Source of the DNA: Pelagibius sp048268885
GTDB lineage: Bacteria; Pseudomonadota; Alphaproteobacteria; Kiloniellales; Kiloniellaceae
Direction of reading: 5' to 3'
Assembly: GCA_048268885.1 (NCBI GenBank)
Contig: JBLWUP010000003.1
Span: forward strand, 62,001-126,000
DNA: 64,000 bases
The position numbers were made by a program, and so were the translations under genes. Positions 7,477-17,500 of the stretch are shown here, one piece after another. Under the pieces are notes generated by a model that saw only the letters and a program-made list of their open reading frames with translations, searched no databases and was not told where the DNA came from. Every line of letters begins with the position of its first letter. Positions within the stretch are counted from its first letter, which is position 1.

Positions 7477-10400
7477 CTAGATCCCGACGTTGGCCAGCAG
7501 TTCCGTTTCGGAGACGCCCAGGGGCTGGGCCTCGGCTCCGCCGCCGGCGAGAAGGCCCAGCGGGTTCGGGTCCGTCCCGGCGCCGCCGGCCGGCAGGGTC
7601 CCCGTCACCAGAACGTCGTCGACGGTGATCTCTGTCGTCTCGTTCGACCAGGTCTTCTTGTTGTTGTAGCCGCCGATGGACAGGCTATGGGTGCCGGCCT
7701 CCAGCGGGCCGAGGTCGAGCGCGAAGTCCTGCAGGCCGGTCGTATCGTCGGAGCCGCCATTGCCGTTGCCGAACAGCTCGTCCACGGTGATCGGCGCGCC
7801 GCCGTCGAGGCTGAGCAGGACCTGGCTGAACTCGTCCGACTCGTAGCGCGACGAGATCAGCAGCTCGTAGCTGAAGGACAGCGAGACGTCCATGTCCTCT
7901 GCGAGGGTGAAGTCGACCTGCCAGGCGCCGGACATGTCGTCCTCGCGGGTGTTGCTGCCGCCGCCCAGCGCAATCGACAGGGCGCCGTTGCTCCAGCTGC
8001 CGTCGGCATCCGCCTGGGGATCGGCGCCGCCGAAGACGCCGTCGCTGTAGACGAAGCCGGCAGTATCGCCGCTGCCGTTGAAATCCGCCTCGACCAGGAC
8101 GACCGGGGCCGCCGGCTCGGCGTCGTCGTTCAGGACGCGGCCCTCCGCCGAGGCAACGGCGATCTCGCCGCCGACAGCCGGGTTGGAGAGGACGACCGTG
8201 AAGCTCTCGTCGGCCTCGAAGTCGCTGTCGCCCGCGATCTCGATGACGATCGTCGCCGCGCTCTCGCCGGCGGTGTCGAAGGCCACCGTGCCGCTGGGCA
8301 GCAGGCCGCCCAGGAAGTCGTCGCCGTCGGCCGGGTCGCCGCCGGCGCCGATGACGCTCCAGTCGACGCTGCCGTTCTCGATCAGGTCGCCGCTGCGGGT
8401 CACCGTGAAGGTGAAGACCGTGGCGCCGTCGTCGCCCTCGTCCAGAACCGCGGCGCTTGCCGCGATCGCATAGCTGGCGTCGACGGGCGGCGGCGGCAGG
8501 TTCGGCGTGGCGGTGACCGTCACGTCGTCGATCATGATGTCGGTGAACTCGTTGGACCAGGTCTTCTTGTTGTTGTAGCCGCCGATGGTCAGGCTGTGCT
8601 CCCCGGCGGCGAGCGTGCCGAGCGCGGTCACGAAGCTCTGCTGCCCCGTGCTCTGCGCGCCGCCTTTGTTCCCGTCGCCGGTCAGCGTGTCGATGACCGT
8701 GGCCGGCCCGCCGTCAAGGCTGAAGAGAAGCTGGCTGTACTCGTCTTTCTCGTAGCGCGCCGATTGGGCGAGTTCGTAGAGGAAGGACAGTGAGACATCG
8801 CTTTCCGTGTCCAGCGTAAAGCTGGTGGTCCAGCCGCCCGACATATCTCTGACGGTCGAGTTGTCGATCCCGCCCAGGTCGATCCGCAAGGCGCCGCTGT
8901 TCCAGGCGCCGTCGGCATAGGGCTGGTCGGCGCCGCCATCGAAGGCGGTGTCGCTGTAGGTGAAGCTTCCGCTGTCGCCGTCGAAGGTCTCGTCGATGAC
9001 GATATCCGGCCCTGAGGGCGGAGCGTCGTCGTTGAGGATCGTGCCCTGGGCGCTGGCCGTGGTGATGGCGCCGCCGGTGGAGGGGTTGGACAGCACGACC
9101 GTGAAGGTCTCGTCGGCTTCAATATCAAGGTCGCCGGCGACTTCGACGGTGATGTTCTTGCTGGCTTCACCCGCGGCGAAGCTCACGGTGCCGCCGGGCA
9201 GCACGCCGCCCAGGAAATCGTCGCCGCTGACGTCGGTGTTGCTCACCGCCCAGTCGACCGAACCCGGCGCGCTGATGTCGCCGCTGCGCGTCACGGTGAA
9301 GGTGAAGGACGTGGTGCCGGCATCGCCTTCGGCCTTCACCGCGTCTGCGACGGCGATTTCGAAGAAAGTCGCCGGCGGCGGCGGATCGTCGTTCAGGATG
9401 TTGGCGTCGGCGCTGGCCGTGACAATCTCTGCGCCCTCCGGCGGATTGTTCAGGGTGACCGTAAAGCCTTCGTCCGCCTCGAACTCGGTGTCGCCTGAGA
9501 CCAGGATCTGGATTTGTTGGCTCGTCTCACCCGCGGCGAAGGTGATGTTGCCGCTGGCGAAGTTGCCGCCGGCGAAGTCGGCCGCCTCGGCGGGACTCGC
9601 GCCGCTGCCGGCGACCGCGTAGTCGATGGAGGCGCTGGTCGAAACATCGCCGCTGCGGGTGACGGTGAAGCTGAAGGAAGTGGAGGAGTCGTCGCCTTCG
9701 GTCTTTGTGGCGTCCACCACCGCGATGGAGAAGAACGTCTCGGGCTCCGCCGGTTCCGCCATGGCGATGATGGCCTCGCCCAGGGCCAGTACGTTCACGC
9801 GCTGGAAGGCGAGGCCGGTGTTGGTGACGTTGTCGTCCTCGTCGTCGCCGTCGATGATCGTGTCGCCGCTTCCCTTCAGCAGTTGGGCGACCTCCTCGAA
9901 GGTCAGCTTGCGGCCGAGTTCCTGCTCCGCGAGTTGTTGTGCCAAGGCGATGACCCCGGAGATGTGCGGCGCCGCCTGGCTGGTGCCGTGCATGGTGACC
10001 AGGGACGACCCGGCACCGGCGCCGGTAATGGGGGCGCCGGGGGCGAAGATGTCGCTGAGCTGGTCGTCGCGCTGGCTGAAGGGGGTAATCTGGTCGGCGC
10101 CGGTGGAATAGGCGACGGGCCCGGAGTAGTTGTAGCTGCCGTAGGAACCCTCGTAGACAGCGCCGACGGAAAGCGAATTGGGATCGGCCGAGGGGTAGGC
10201 CACGCCCTGGATCGAGTTGAACTCGTAGAAAGCATTGCCCGAGGCGGAGACGACGACGACATCCATCGAGGCCAGGGTTGCGAGCTCGTCGGCAATGCCA
10301 TAGCGGCCGACCGGCGTGTCGTAGTTGCCGCTGTCACTGAGCGACATGTTGACGCTGACGATGTTGTAGGCATCGGCGTTGGTGATCACCCATTGCAGGG

Positions 10401-11064
10401 CGTCTTCGATGTAGGAGAAGTAGCCGCTTCCGGAATCCGCGAAGACCTTGAGCGCGGCGATGTCGGCGCCCGGCGCCATGCCGGTATAGGTGCCGTGCGA
10501 GGACGCGGCGATGCTGGAGACGTTGCTGCCGTGGCCATCGATGTCATTGGCGTCAGCGTCACCGTCGGCGAAGTCGTACTGATAGACGATGCGGTCTGAA
10601 ATGCCGTCGCCGTTGGCATCGGGGCCGAAGAAGGGATCGTCGAGGTCGATGCCGGTGTCCAGCACCGCGACGGTGTAGCCGCTGCCGTCGATCCCGGCGA
10701 AGCGGGCATCGGCGCGGAAATCGTCCACCGCGACCAGGGGGCCGGAGCGGCTTGTCTCGGGAACGATCCCCGCCTCCCCTTCGATGGGCATGACATGACC
10801 CGTCAGGTAGACCGGGATGTCGGCGTTCGACGTGTAGAGACTGAGCGGATCGTCGCTTGGGCCGGCTTCCGCCTCGCTGTCCTTCGGCGCCGGCTTCACG
10901 ATCAGGGGTGCGAAGCCGATGCTGGAGGGCTGCGCCGCCGCGGGCCAATCGAAGAGGTCGTAAGCGAAGCTGCCGGTAAAGGATTCTCTCAGCTCTTCAA
11001 GGAAGTCTCGGCTTGCATCGAGGTGACTGCCGATTTCGTCGCGGGAGCTGGAAAATCGTCTCAT
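7477..11064 (-). CDS. Subtilase (S8) with three Calx-beta repeats, large secreted protein
   Basis: 1195-residue, strongly acidic protein. Residues about 1-110 are a leader without a classical signal peptide. The S8 peptidase domain (about 125-430) has catalytic Asp136 in AVLDTGID, His178 in DGHGSNV, oxyanion Asn277 and Ser362 in HGTSQAAPH. Then follow two Calx-beta repeats (about 443-680), a beta-rich module (about 685-860), a third Calx-beta repeat, a second module (about 985-1160) and a 30-residue tail ending ETELLANVGI. Calx-beta domains bind calcium and are common in adhesins. Lack of a Sec signal and the paralogue next door with the same ends suggest type I secretion, but no RTX nonapeptides and no transporter genes are present. 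Function: probably an extracellular protease/adhesin. Confidence 0.85.
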   Translation of the reverse strand: MRRFSSSRDEIGSHLDASRDFLEELRESFTGSFAYDLFDWPAAAQPSSIGFAPLIVKPAPKDSEAEAGPSDDPLSLYTSNADIPVYLTGHVMPIEGEAGIVPETSRSGPLVAVDDFRADARFAGIDGSGYTVAVLDTGIDLDDPFFGPDANGDGISDRIVYQYDFADGDADANDIDGHGSNVSSIAASSHGTYTGMAPGADIAALKVFADSGSGYFSYIEDALQWVITNADAYNIVSVNMSLSDSGNYDTPVGRYGIADELATLASMDVVVVSASGNAFYEFNSIQGVAYPSADPNSLSVGAVYEGSYGSYNYSGPVAYSTGADQITPFSQRDDQLSDIFAPGAPITGAGAGSSLVTMHGTSQAAPHISGVIALAQQLAEQELGRKLTFEEVAQLLKGSGDTIIDGDDEDDNVTNTGLAFQRVNVLALGEAIIAMAEPAEPETFFSIAVVDATKTEGDDSSTSFSFTVTRSGDVSTSASIDYAVAGSGASPAEAADFAGGNFASGNITFAAGETSQQIQILVSGDTEFEADEGFTVTLNNPPEGAEIVTASADANILNDDPPPPATFFEIAVADAVKAEGDAGTTSFTFTVTRSGDISAPGSVDWAVSNTDVSGDDFLGGVLPGGTVSFAAGEASKNITVEVAGDLDIEADETFTVVLSNPSTGGAITTASAQGTILNDDAPPSGPDIVIDETFDGDSGSFTYSDTAFDGGADQPYADGAWNSGALRIDLGGIDNSTVRDMSGGWTTSFTLDTESDVSLSFLYELAQSARYEKDEYSQLLFSLDGGPATVIDTLTGDGNKGGAQSTGQQSFVTALGTLAAGEHSLTIGGYNNKKTWSNEFTDIMIDDVTVTATPNLPPPPVDASYAIAASAAVLDEGDDGATVFTFTVTRSGDLIENGSVDWSVIGAGGDPADGDDFLGGLLPSGTVAFDTAGESAATIVIEIAGDSDFEADESFTVVLSNPAVGGEIAVASAEGRVLNDDAEPAAPVVLVEADFNGSGDTAGFVYSDGVFGGADPQADADGSWSNGALSIALGGGSNTREDDMSGAWQVDFTLAEDMDVSLSFSYELLISSRYESDEFSQVLLSLDGGAPITVDELFGNGNGGSDDTTGLQDFALDLGPLEAGTHSLSIGGYNNKKTWSNETTEITVDDVLVTGTLPAGGAGTDPNPLGLLAGGGAEAQPLGVSETELLANVGI

Positions 11065-11542
11065 GGGCTTGGGTCAACCTTTGTTGGCAGGTGATGAAGG
11101 GGCGTCCGGCCGCAGCTTGGGCTCGGAAGAGGCGTTCGGGGCGTGGCTGAGGCAAGTCATGGTCATGGCGCCGGGATCATCCGCAACTGAGGGGCAACAA
11201 CACTGCAGGGGGGCGGTAAAACGAGGTTCGGCGACGCATGCTTTGAGGGTTTTGCCTGTCCAACGCTGCTCCTCTTTTCTGCCGTTGCAAGGCTAACAAA
11301 ACCTTAATGGGCGGCTGTCAGCCGCAGAAGAGAGCTTTTTGAGGCAAGCCGAGGTCGGGCCGGGATCGAGGGATTTCCCGACCGCCTGGCGGCAGAGCCT
11401 GTCGCCAGCGGAACGCGGCTTCATCTAATCCGTTGAAATGGCGGGATCAATCGTCGGCCTGGAGCCGGCGCCCCGGCGCAGGCAAAGCTGGCGCTGCCGC
11501 GCAGGGGCTGCTCAACGCGAAAGTCGGTGGAGCCTCTTCGCG
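11065..11542. other. Spacer between the two subtilase genes; promoter region of the smaller one
   Basis: 478 bases. It should carry the promoter for the leftward 1195-residue subtilase and the terminator of the giant one. A block around 11245-11305 (read leftward it contains AGCCTTGC at 11294-11287) resembles the block at 22190-22235 upstream of the giant gene, pointing to a duplicated promoter region. No gene is supported. Confidence 0.5.
11311..11325 (-). terminator. Short hairpin, possible terminator after the giant subtilase gene
   Basis: GCGGCTG-T-CAGCCGC is a perfect 7-bp stem. Read leftward it is followed by a stretch containing GGTTTTG. The loop of one base is too tight, so the real stem must be shorter, and the T-tract is poor. 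Weak candidate. Confidence 0.3.
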
Positions 11543-14500
11543 CTAGATCCCGGCGTTGGCCAGCAGCTCCGTCTCGGAGAGGCTGAGCGGCTGGGCCTCG
11601 GCTCCGCCGCCGGCGAGCAGGCCCAGCGGGTTCGGGTTCGCTCCGGCGCCGCCGGCCGGCACGGTCCCCGTCACCAGGACGTCGTCGACCGTGATCTCGG
11701 TGAACTCGTCGGACCAGGTCTTCTTGCTGTTGTAGCCGCCGATGGCGAGGCTGTGGGTTCCGGCCTCAAGCAGGCCCAGGTCGAGGACGAAGTCCTGCAG
11801 GCCGGTCGTCTGGTCGGGGCCGCCGTTGCCGTCGCCGAACAGCTCGTCCACGGTGATCGGGGCGCCGCCGTCGAGGCTGAGCAGGACCTGGCTGTACTCG
11901 TCCGCCTCGTACTGCGTCGAGATCAGCAGTTCGTAGCTGAACGACAGCGAGACGTCCATGTCCGCCGCCAGGATGAAGTCGATCTCCCAGGCGCCGGACA
12001 TGTCGCTCACCAGGGTGTTGCCGCCGCCGCCCAGGTCCAGGCTCAGGGCGGCGTTGTCCCAGCTGCCCGCCGCGTCGGGCTGCGGGTCGGCGCCGCCGAA
12101 GACGCCGTCGCTGTAAACGAAGCCGCCGGTGTCGCCGCTGCCGGTGAAGTCCGCCGAAACCAGGGTGACCGGGCCCGCCGGCTCCGCATCGTCGTTCAGA
12201 ATGGTGCCCCCGGCGGAGCCGCCAGTGATCTCGCCGCCCGCCGCGGGATTGGAGAGGATGACCGTGAAGCTCTCGTCGCCCTCGAAGTCGCTGTCGCCCG
12301 CGACCTCGATGATGATCGTCGCCTCGCTCTCGCCGGCGGTGTCGAAGGTCACCGTACCGCTGGGCAGCAGGCCGCCCAGGAAGTCGTCGCCGTCGGCCGG
12401 GAAGCCGCCGTTGCCGACCACGGTATAGTCGACGCTGCCGTTCTCGATCAGGTCGCCGCTGCGGGTGACGGTGAAGGTGAAGACGGTGGTCCCCGCATCG
12501 CCCTCGCTCAGCACGGCGTCCGTGGCCGCGATGGCGTAGCTGGTGTCCACCGGCGGCGGCGGCGCGGTCGGCGTGGCGACCGCCGTCACGTCGTCGATGG
12601 TCAGGCCGGTGAATTCGTCGGACCAGGTCTTCTTGCTGTTGTAGGCGCCGAGGGTCAGGCTGTGCTCGCCCGCCGCCAGCACACCCAGCACGGCGCTGAA
12701 GGTCTGCGGACCGCTGCTGAGCGGCCCGCCGCCGTTGCCGTTGCCGGTCAGGCTGTCGACCAGGATCGCCGGGCCGCCGTCGATGCTGACCAGCACCTGG
12801 CTGTATTCGTCCTCCTCGTACTGCTCCGACTGGGTCAGCTCGTAGAGGAAAGAGAGAGAAATCTCGCTCTCCGCACCCAGGGTGAAGCTGGTGGTCCAGC
12901 CGCCGGAAATGTCGCTGGCCGTGGTGTTGTCGAGGCCGCCGAGGTCGATGGTCAGGGCCCCGCTCTCCCAGGTGCCGTCGGCGTAGGTCTGGCTGGCGCC
13001 GCCGCCGAAGCTGCCATCCTGGTAGGCGAAGCCGCCCGCGCCGCCGTCGAAGCTTTCGTCGATCACGGTGACGGGCTCGAGCGGCGGCTGGTCGTCGTTC
13101 AGAATCATGCCGTCGGCGCTGGCGACGTCGATGGCCGAACCGGGCGAGGTCCCCCAGAGGGTGACCGTGAAACCCTCGTCGTCTTCGATTTCGGTGTCGC
13201 CGGCAACCTCTATGGTCAAGGTCTTGCTGGTTTCCCCGGCCGCGAAGCTCACCGTGCCGCTGGGCAGGGCGCCGCCGATGAAGTCGTCACCGTCGGCGCC
13301 ACCGTTGATGATGGAGTGCGTCATCGAGTAGTTGACGCTGGCGGGCCCGCTGGTGTCGCCGGAGCGGGTCACGATAAAGGTGAAGGCGGTGCTGTCGCTG
13401 TCGCCCTCTCCCTTGGCGGCCTCCTCTGCGGCGATGGCGAAGAAGTTGGTGGGCGGCATGGGGTCGTTGTTGAGGATAGTGCCGTCGGCCGTGGGCGTGG
13501 TGATCTCGGAGCCGGCCGAAGGGTTGCTCAGGGTGATGGTAAAGTCCTCGTCGGCTTCGAAGTCCGTGTCGCCGGAGACTTCGACGCTGATCGTTTTGCT
13601 GGTCTCTCCGGCGGCAAAGCTGACGCTTCCGCTGGGGAGGACCCCGCCGACAAAATCGGTGCTGTCGACATCACCCCCGCTGACCGCCCAATCCACCGTG
13701 CCGGCGCCCGTGGTATCGCCGGAGCGGGTGATGGTGAAGGTATGAGCAATGCTGCCCGCGTCGCTTTCTTCCAGCACCGCGTTGTCGGCGGCGATCTCGA
13801 AGAAGGTCTCCGGCGGGGCCGGATCGTCATTCAGAATTGCGCCGGTGACGCTGCCTTGATTGATGACGCCGCCCTCGGGAGGATTGGAAAGGGTTACCGA
13901 AAAGGTTTCATTCCCCTCGAACAGCTGATCGCCGGCGACTTCAATGCTAAAGCTCTTTATCGTTTCCCCTACCGCAAAGTTCAGCGTTCCTGTGGGGAGG
14001 ACGCCGCCGGCAAAATCCAACTGATCTGCGGTGATGCCGCTGACGGAGTAGTCTATGGAGCCGAACTGCTCGATGGCCCCACTGCGTGTAACGCTAAACA
14101 GGAAGGTCGTTGTACTTGTGTCGCCCTCGGCCTTCACGGCGTCCACGGCAGACAGGTAAAAATAGGAGGGCAGGGGTATGGCAGCGTCGTCGTTGAGGAT
14201 CGTCCCTTCGGCGCTGGGCGTGGTGATCTTGTAACCCTCCGAAGGGTTGCTCAGGGTGACGGTGAAGTCTTCATCGTCCTCCAAAACGCTGTCGCCGCCG
14301 GCCTCAACGGTGATCGTCTTGCTGGTTTCGCCGGCGGCGAAGCTCACGGTGCCGCTAGGCAGGACACCGTCGACGAAGTCGGCGCCGTCTACGGCGCCCC
14401 CGCTGACCGCCCAGTCCACTGTGCCGACGCCCGAGGTGTCGCCAGAACGCGTCGCCGTGAAGGTGAAGCTCGTCGTTCCGGTGTCGCCCTCGCCCTTGAC

Positions 14501-17500
14501 CGCGTCCTCGGCGGCGATGGCGAGGAAGGTCACCGGCGAAGCCACGTCGTCGTTGAGGATGGTCCCCTCGGCGCTGGGTGTGGTGATAACGGTGAGTTCC
14601 GAAGGATTGAATAGAGTAACCGTGAAGGTCTCGTCGGCTTCGAAGTCGAGGTCGCCGGCCACCTCCAGGGTCAGGGTCTTGCTGAAATCGTCCGGATCGA
14701 AAGTGATCGTCCCGCTCGGCAGGGTTCCCCCTAGGAAGTCGGCCCCGTCGACGGCGCCGGTCACGGCGTAGTCGACGGTATCGGTGTAACCAAGGCCGCC
14801 CGAACGCACGACCGTAAAGGTGAAAGCCGTGGTGCCGGCGTCGCCCTCGGTTTTCACCGCGTCCAGCGCGCCGATGGAGAAGTAGCCGTGCGTTACCGGG
14901 AAGTCGTCATTGAGAATCGTGCCTTCGGCCGTCGCCGTGGTGATCTCGGAGCCCGCCGAGGCATTGCTCAATGTCACCGTGAAGACCTCGTCTTCCTCGA
15001 TGTCGATCTCGCCCTTGACGGAGATCGAGACGGTCCGGCTGGTTTCGCCACTGGAGAAGTTGATCGTGCCACTGGGCAGGGTGCCGCCGAAGTCGGCGGC
15101 ATCGACGTCCGCACCACTGACTGTCCAATCGACCGAACCCGCGCCGGTCGTATCGCCAGCGCGCGTTACGGTGAAGGTGAAGTCTGTCGTCGCGGTATCG
15201 CCCTCATCCTTGACCGCGTCCTCGGCGGCGATGGCGAAGAAGGTCGCCGGCGGTGTCGGGTCGTCGTTGATGATCGTGCCCCAGGCACTTGCCGACGTGA
15301 TCTCCGCGCCTGCCGAGGGATTGGACAGGAGAACCGAGAAGAATTCGTTGTCTTCATAGTCGGTATCGCCCGCGACCTCGACGGTAATCGTCTTGCTGTT
15401 CTCGCCAGCGGCGAAGTTCACGGTGCCGCCGGGCAGGCTGCCGCCGAAATCGGCAGCATCGGCACCGCCGCTGGTCGTCCAGTCGACGCTGCTTGTCCCG
15501 GAGGTATTGCCCGAGCGGGTGACGGTGAAGGTAAAGTCGGTCGTGCCGCTGTCGCCCTCGTCCTTGGCCGCGTTTTCAGATCGGATGTCAAGGAAGCTGG
15601 TTGCCGGGTCCGGGTCGTCGTTGAGGATCTGGCCGCCGGCCGTGGCGACAGTGATTTCACCGCCCGCCGAGGGATTGGACAGGGTGATGGTGAAGATCTC
15701 ATCGGGTTCGAAATCGGTGTCGCCGGCGACCTCGATAGAAATGGTCTGCCTGGTCTGGCCGGCGGCGAAAGCGATGGTGCCGCTGGGCAGAGTTCCGCCG
15801 AAGAAGTCGTTGCCATCGGCCTCGCTGCTGGTGACGGTAAAGTCCAGCGAGCCGGTTCCGGAGACGTCACCCGAACGGTCTACGGTGAAGGTGAAATCAG
15901 TTGTTCCGGTATCGCCTTCGTATTTTGCGGTTCCGGTGACCAATTCGTAGAAAGTTGATGGTGGCGCGGCGTCGTCATTGAGGATGGTACCCTCGGCGCT
16001 GGGAGTAGTGATCTGGGAGCCCGCCGAAGCGTTGCTCAGGGTGACGGTGAAGCTTTCGTCCGCTTCAAAGCCCGTGTCGCCGGAGACCTCGATGGTGACG
16101 GTCTTGCTGGTCTCGCCGGCCAGGAAGGTCACCGTACCGCTGGGTAAGGTGCCGCTGGCGAAGTCCGCCGTGTCTATGCCGGTCCCGCTCACCACCCAGT
16201 CAACGCTGCCGGCGCCAGAGGCGTCGCCCGTGCGCGTCACCGTGAAAGTATAGGCTGTCGTCCCGGCATCGCCCTCGGCCTTCACGGCATCTTCGGCAGC
16301 GATGGCGACGAAAGTTTCAATCGGCTCGGAGAAATCACCCGTGACCAGAACGTTGTCGAAGAAGATTTCGCTCTCTTCGTCTATCGCATCCTTGTGGTTC
16401 AGATATCCGCCGAGCACCAGCGTGTGATAGCCTTCTTCCAGCATGCCCAGGCCGGCCTGATAGGTCGTCGGGCCGGTGCTGACATCGGTAGAGCTGCCAC
16501 TATCCCCATCGACCTGGGCGGCGAGTTGCACGGAACCGCCGTCGATGTTGAACAGTACCTGCGTGAACTCGTCGGACTCGAAGGCGCCGGAGTGAGTCAC
16601 CCGGTAGTCGAAAGTGAGGGTGACCTCCATGGACTCCGGCACGTAGAACTCGCTCTTCCAGCCGCCGGAGGCGCCGTTCACCTCGTTGTCGTCGACGCCA
16701 CCCATCCAGATGCGGAGATCATCGTCGGTGTAATTGCCGTGGACGTAGTTCGAGTTGCCAGAGATGCCCAACGCACCGTCGAAGTAGTTGAAGATATACA
16801 TGTGCCCGGAGCCTGGATTGAAATCCGCCGAGAGGAGCACGGCGCTTTCGCCGGGTGGCGGCGCGTCGTCGTTGAAGACTGTGCCCAGAGCAGTGTCCAG
16901 GGCGACGTCCAAGCCGGTCGACGGATTGGTCAGCGTAACGCCGAACTGCTCATTGAATTCAAAGTCCGTGTCGCCGGCAATCTCGACCGTGAAAGTCTTG
17001 AAGGTCTCTCCCTCGTCAAAGAATATCCTTCCGCTCGGGAGCACGCCGCCAGGGAAGTCGCTGGCATCGGCCGATCTGGCGGAAACGTAGTAGTCGACCG
17101 ATCCCTCCGGATGGATGTCGCCTCTGCGTTCGATGCCGAAGGTGAATGTGGTGGTGTCTGAATCTCCTTCCTCGTGGGTCGTGTCAGTGGCACGGATCCA
17201 GAGGAAGGAGGTCGCAGGGACATCCTCGTCGTCGTTGATGATCGTGCTGTTGGCGTTACCCGTGGTGATTTCCTGGCCATCGGAGGGATTGGAGAGCCAG
17301 ACGGTGAAGGTCTCGTTGGACTCGAAGGTGTAATCGCCACGGACGTCGATGGTAACGGCCTTACTGGTCTCGCCGGCGGCAAACTCGACAGTGTCGCTCG
17401 GCATCTCGAAACCGGCGAAGTCGACCCTGTTGGCCGTACTGCTCGTAACCGAGTAGTCGACGCTGGAAGCCTGACTGGCATCGCCCGCGCGGGTTACCGT

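Noticed and set aside
11438..14614. Very long open frame (1058 codons) on the plus strand across the giant protease gene
   Set aside because: It is antisense to Calx-beta repeats; its translation is low-complexity and repetitive (GVEGHRAAG-type blocks) and mirrors the repeat unit. GC-rich codon use keeps the antisense frame open.
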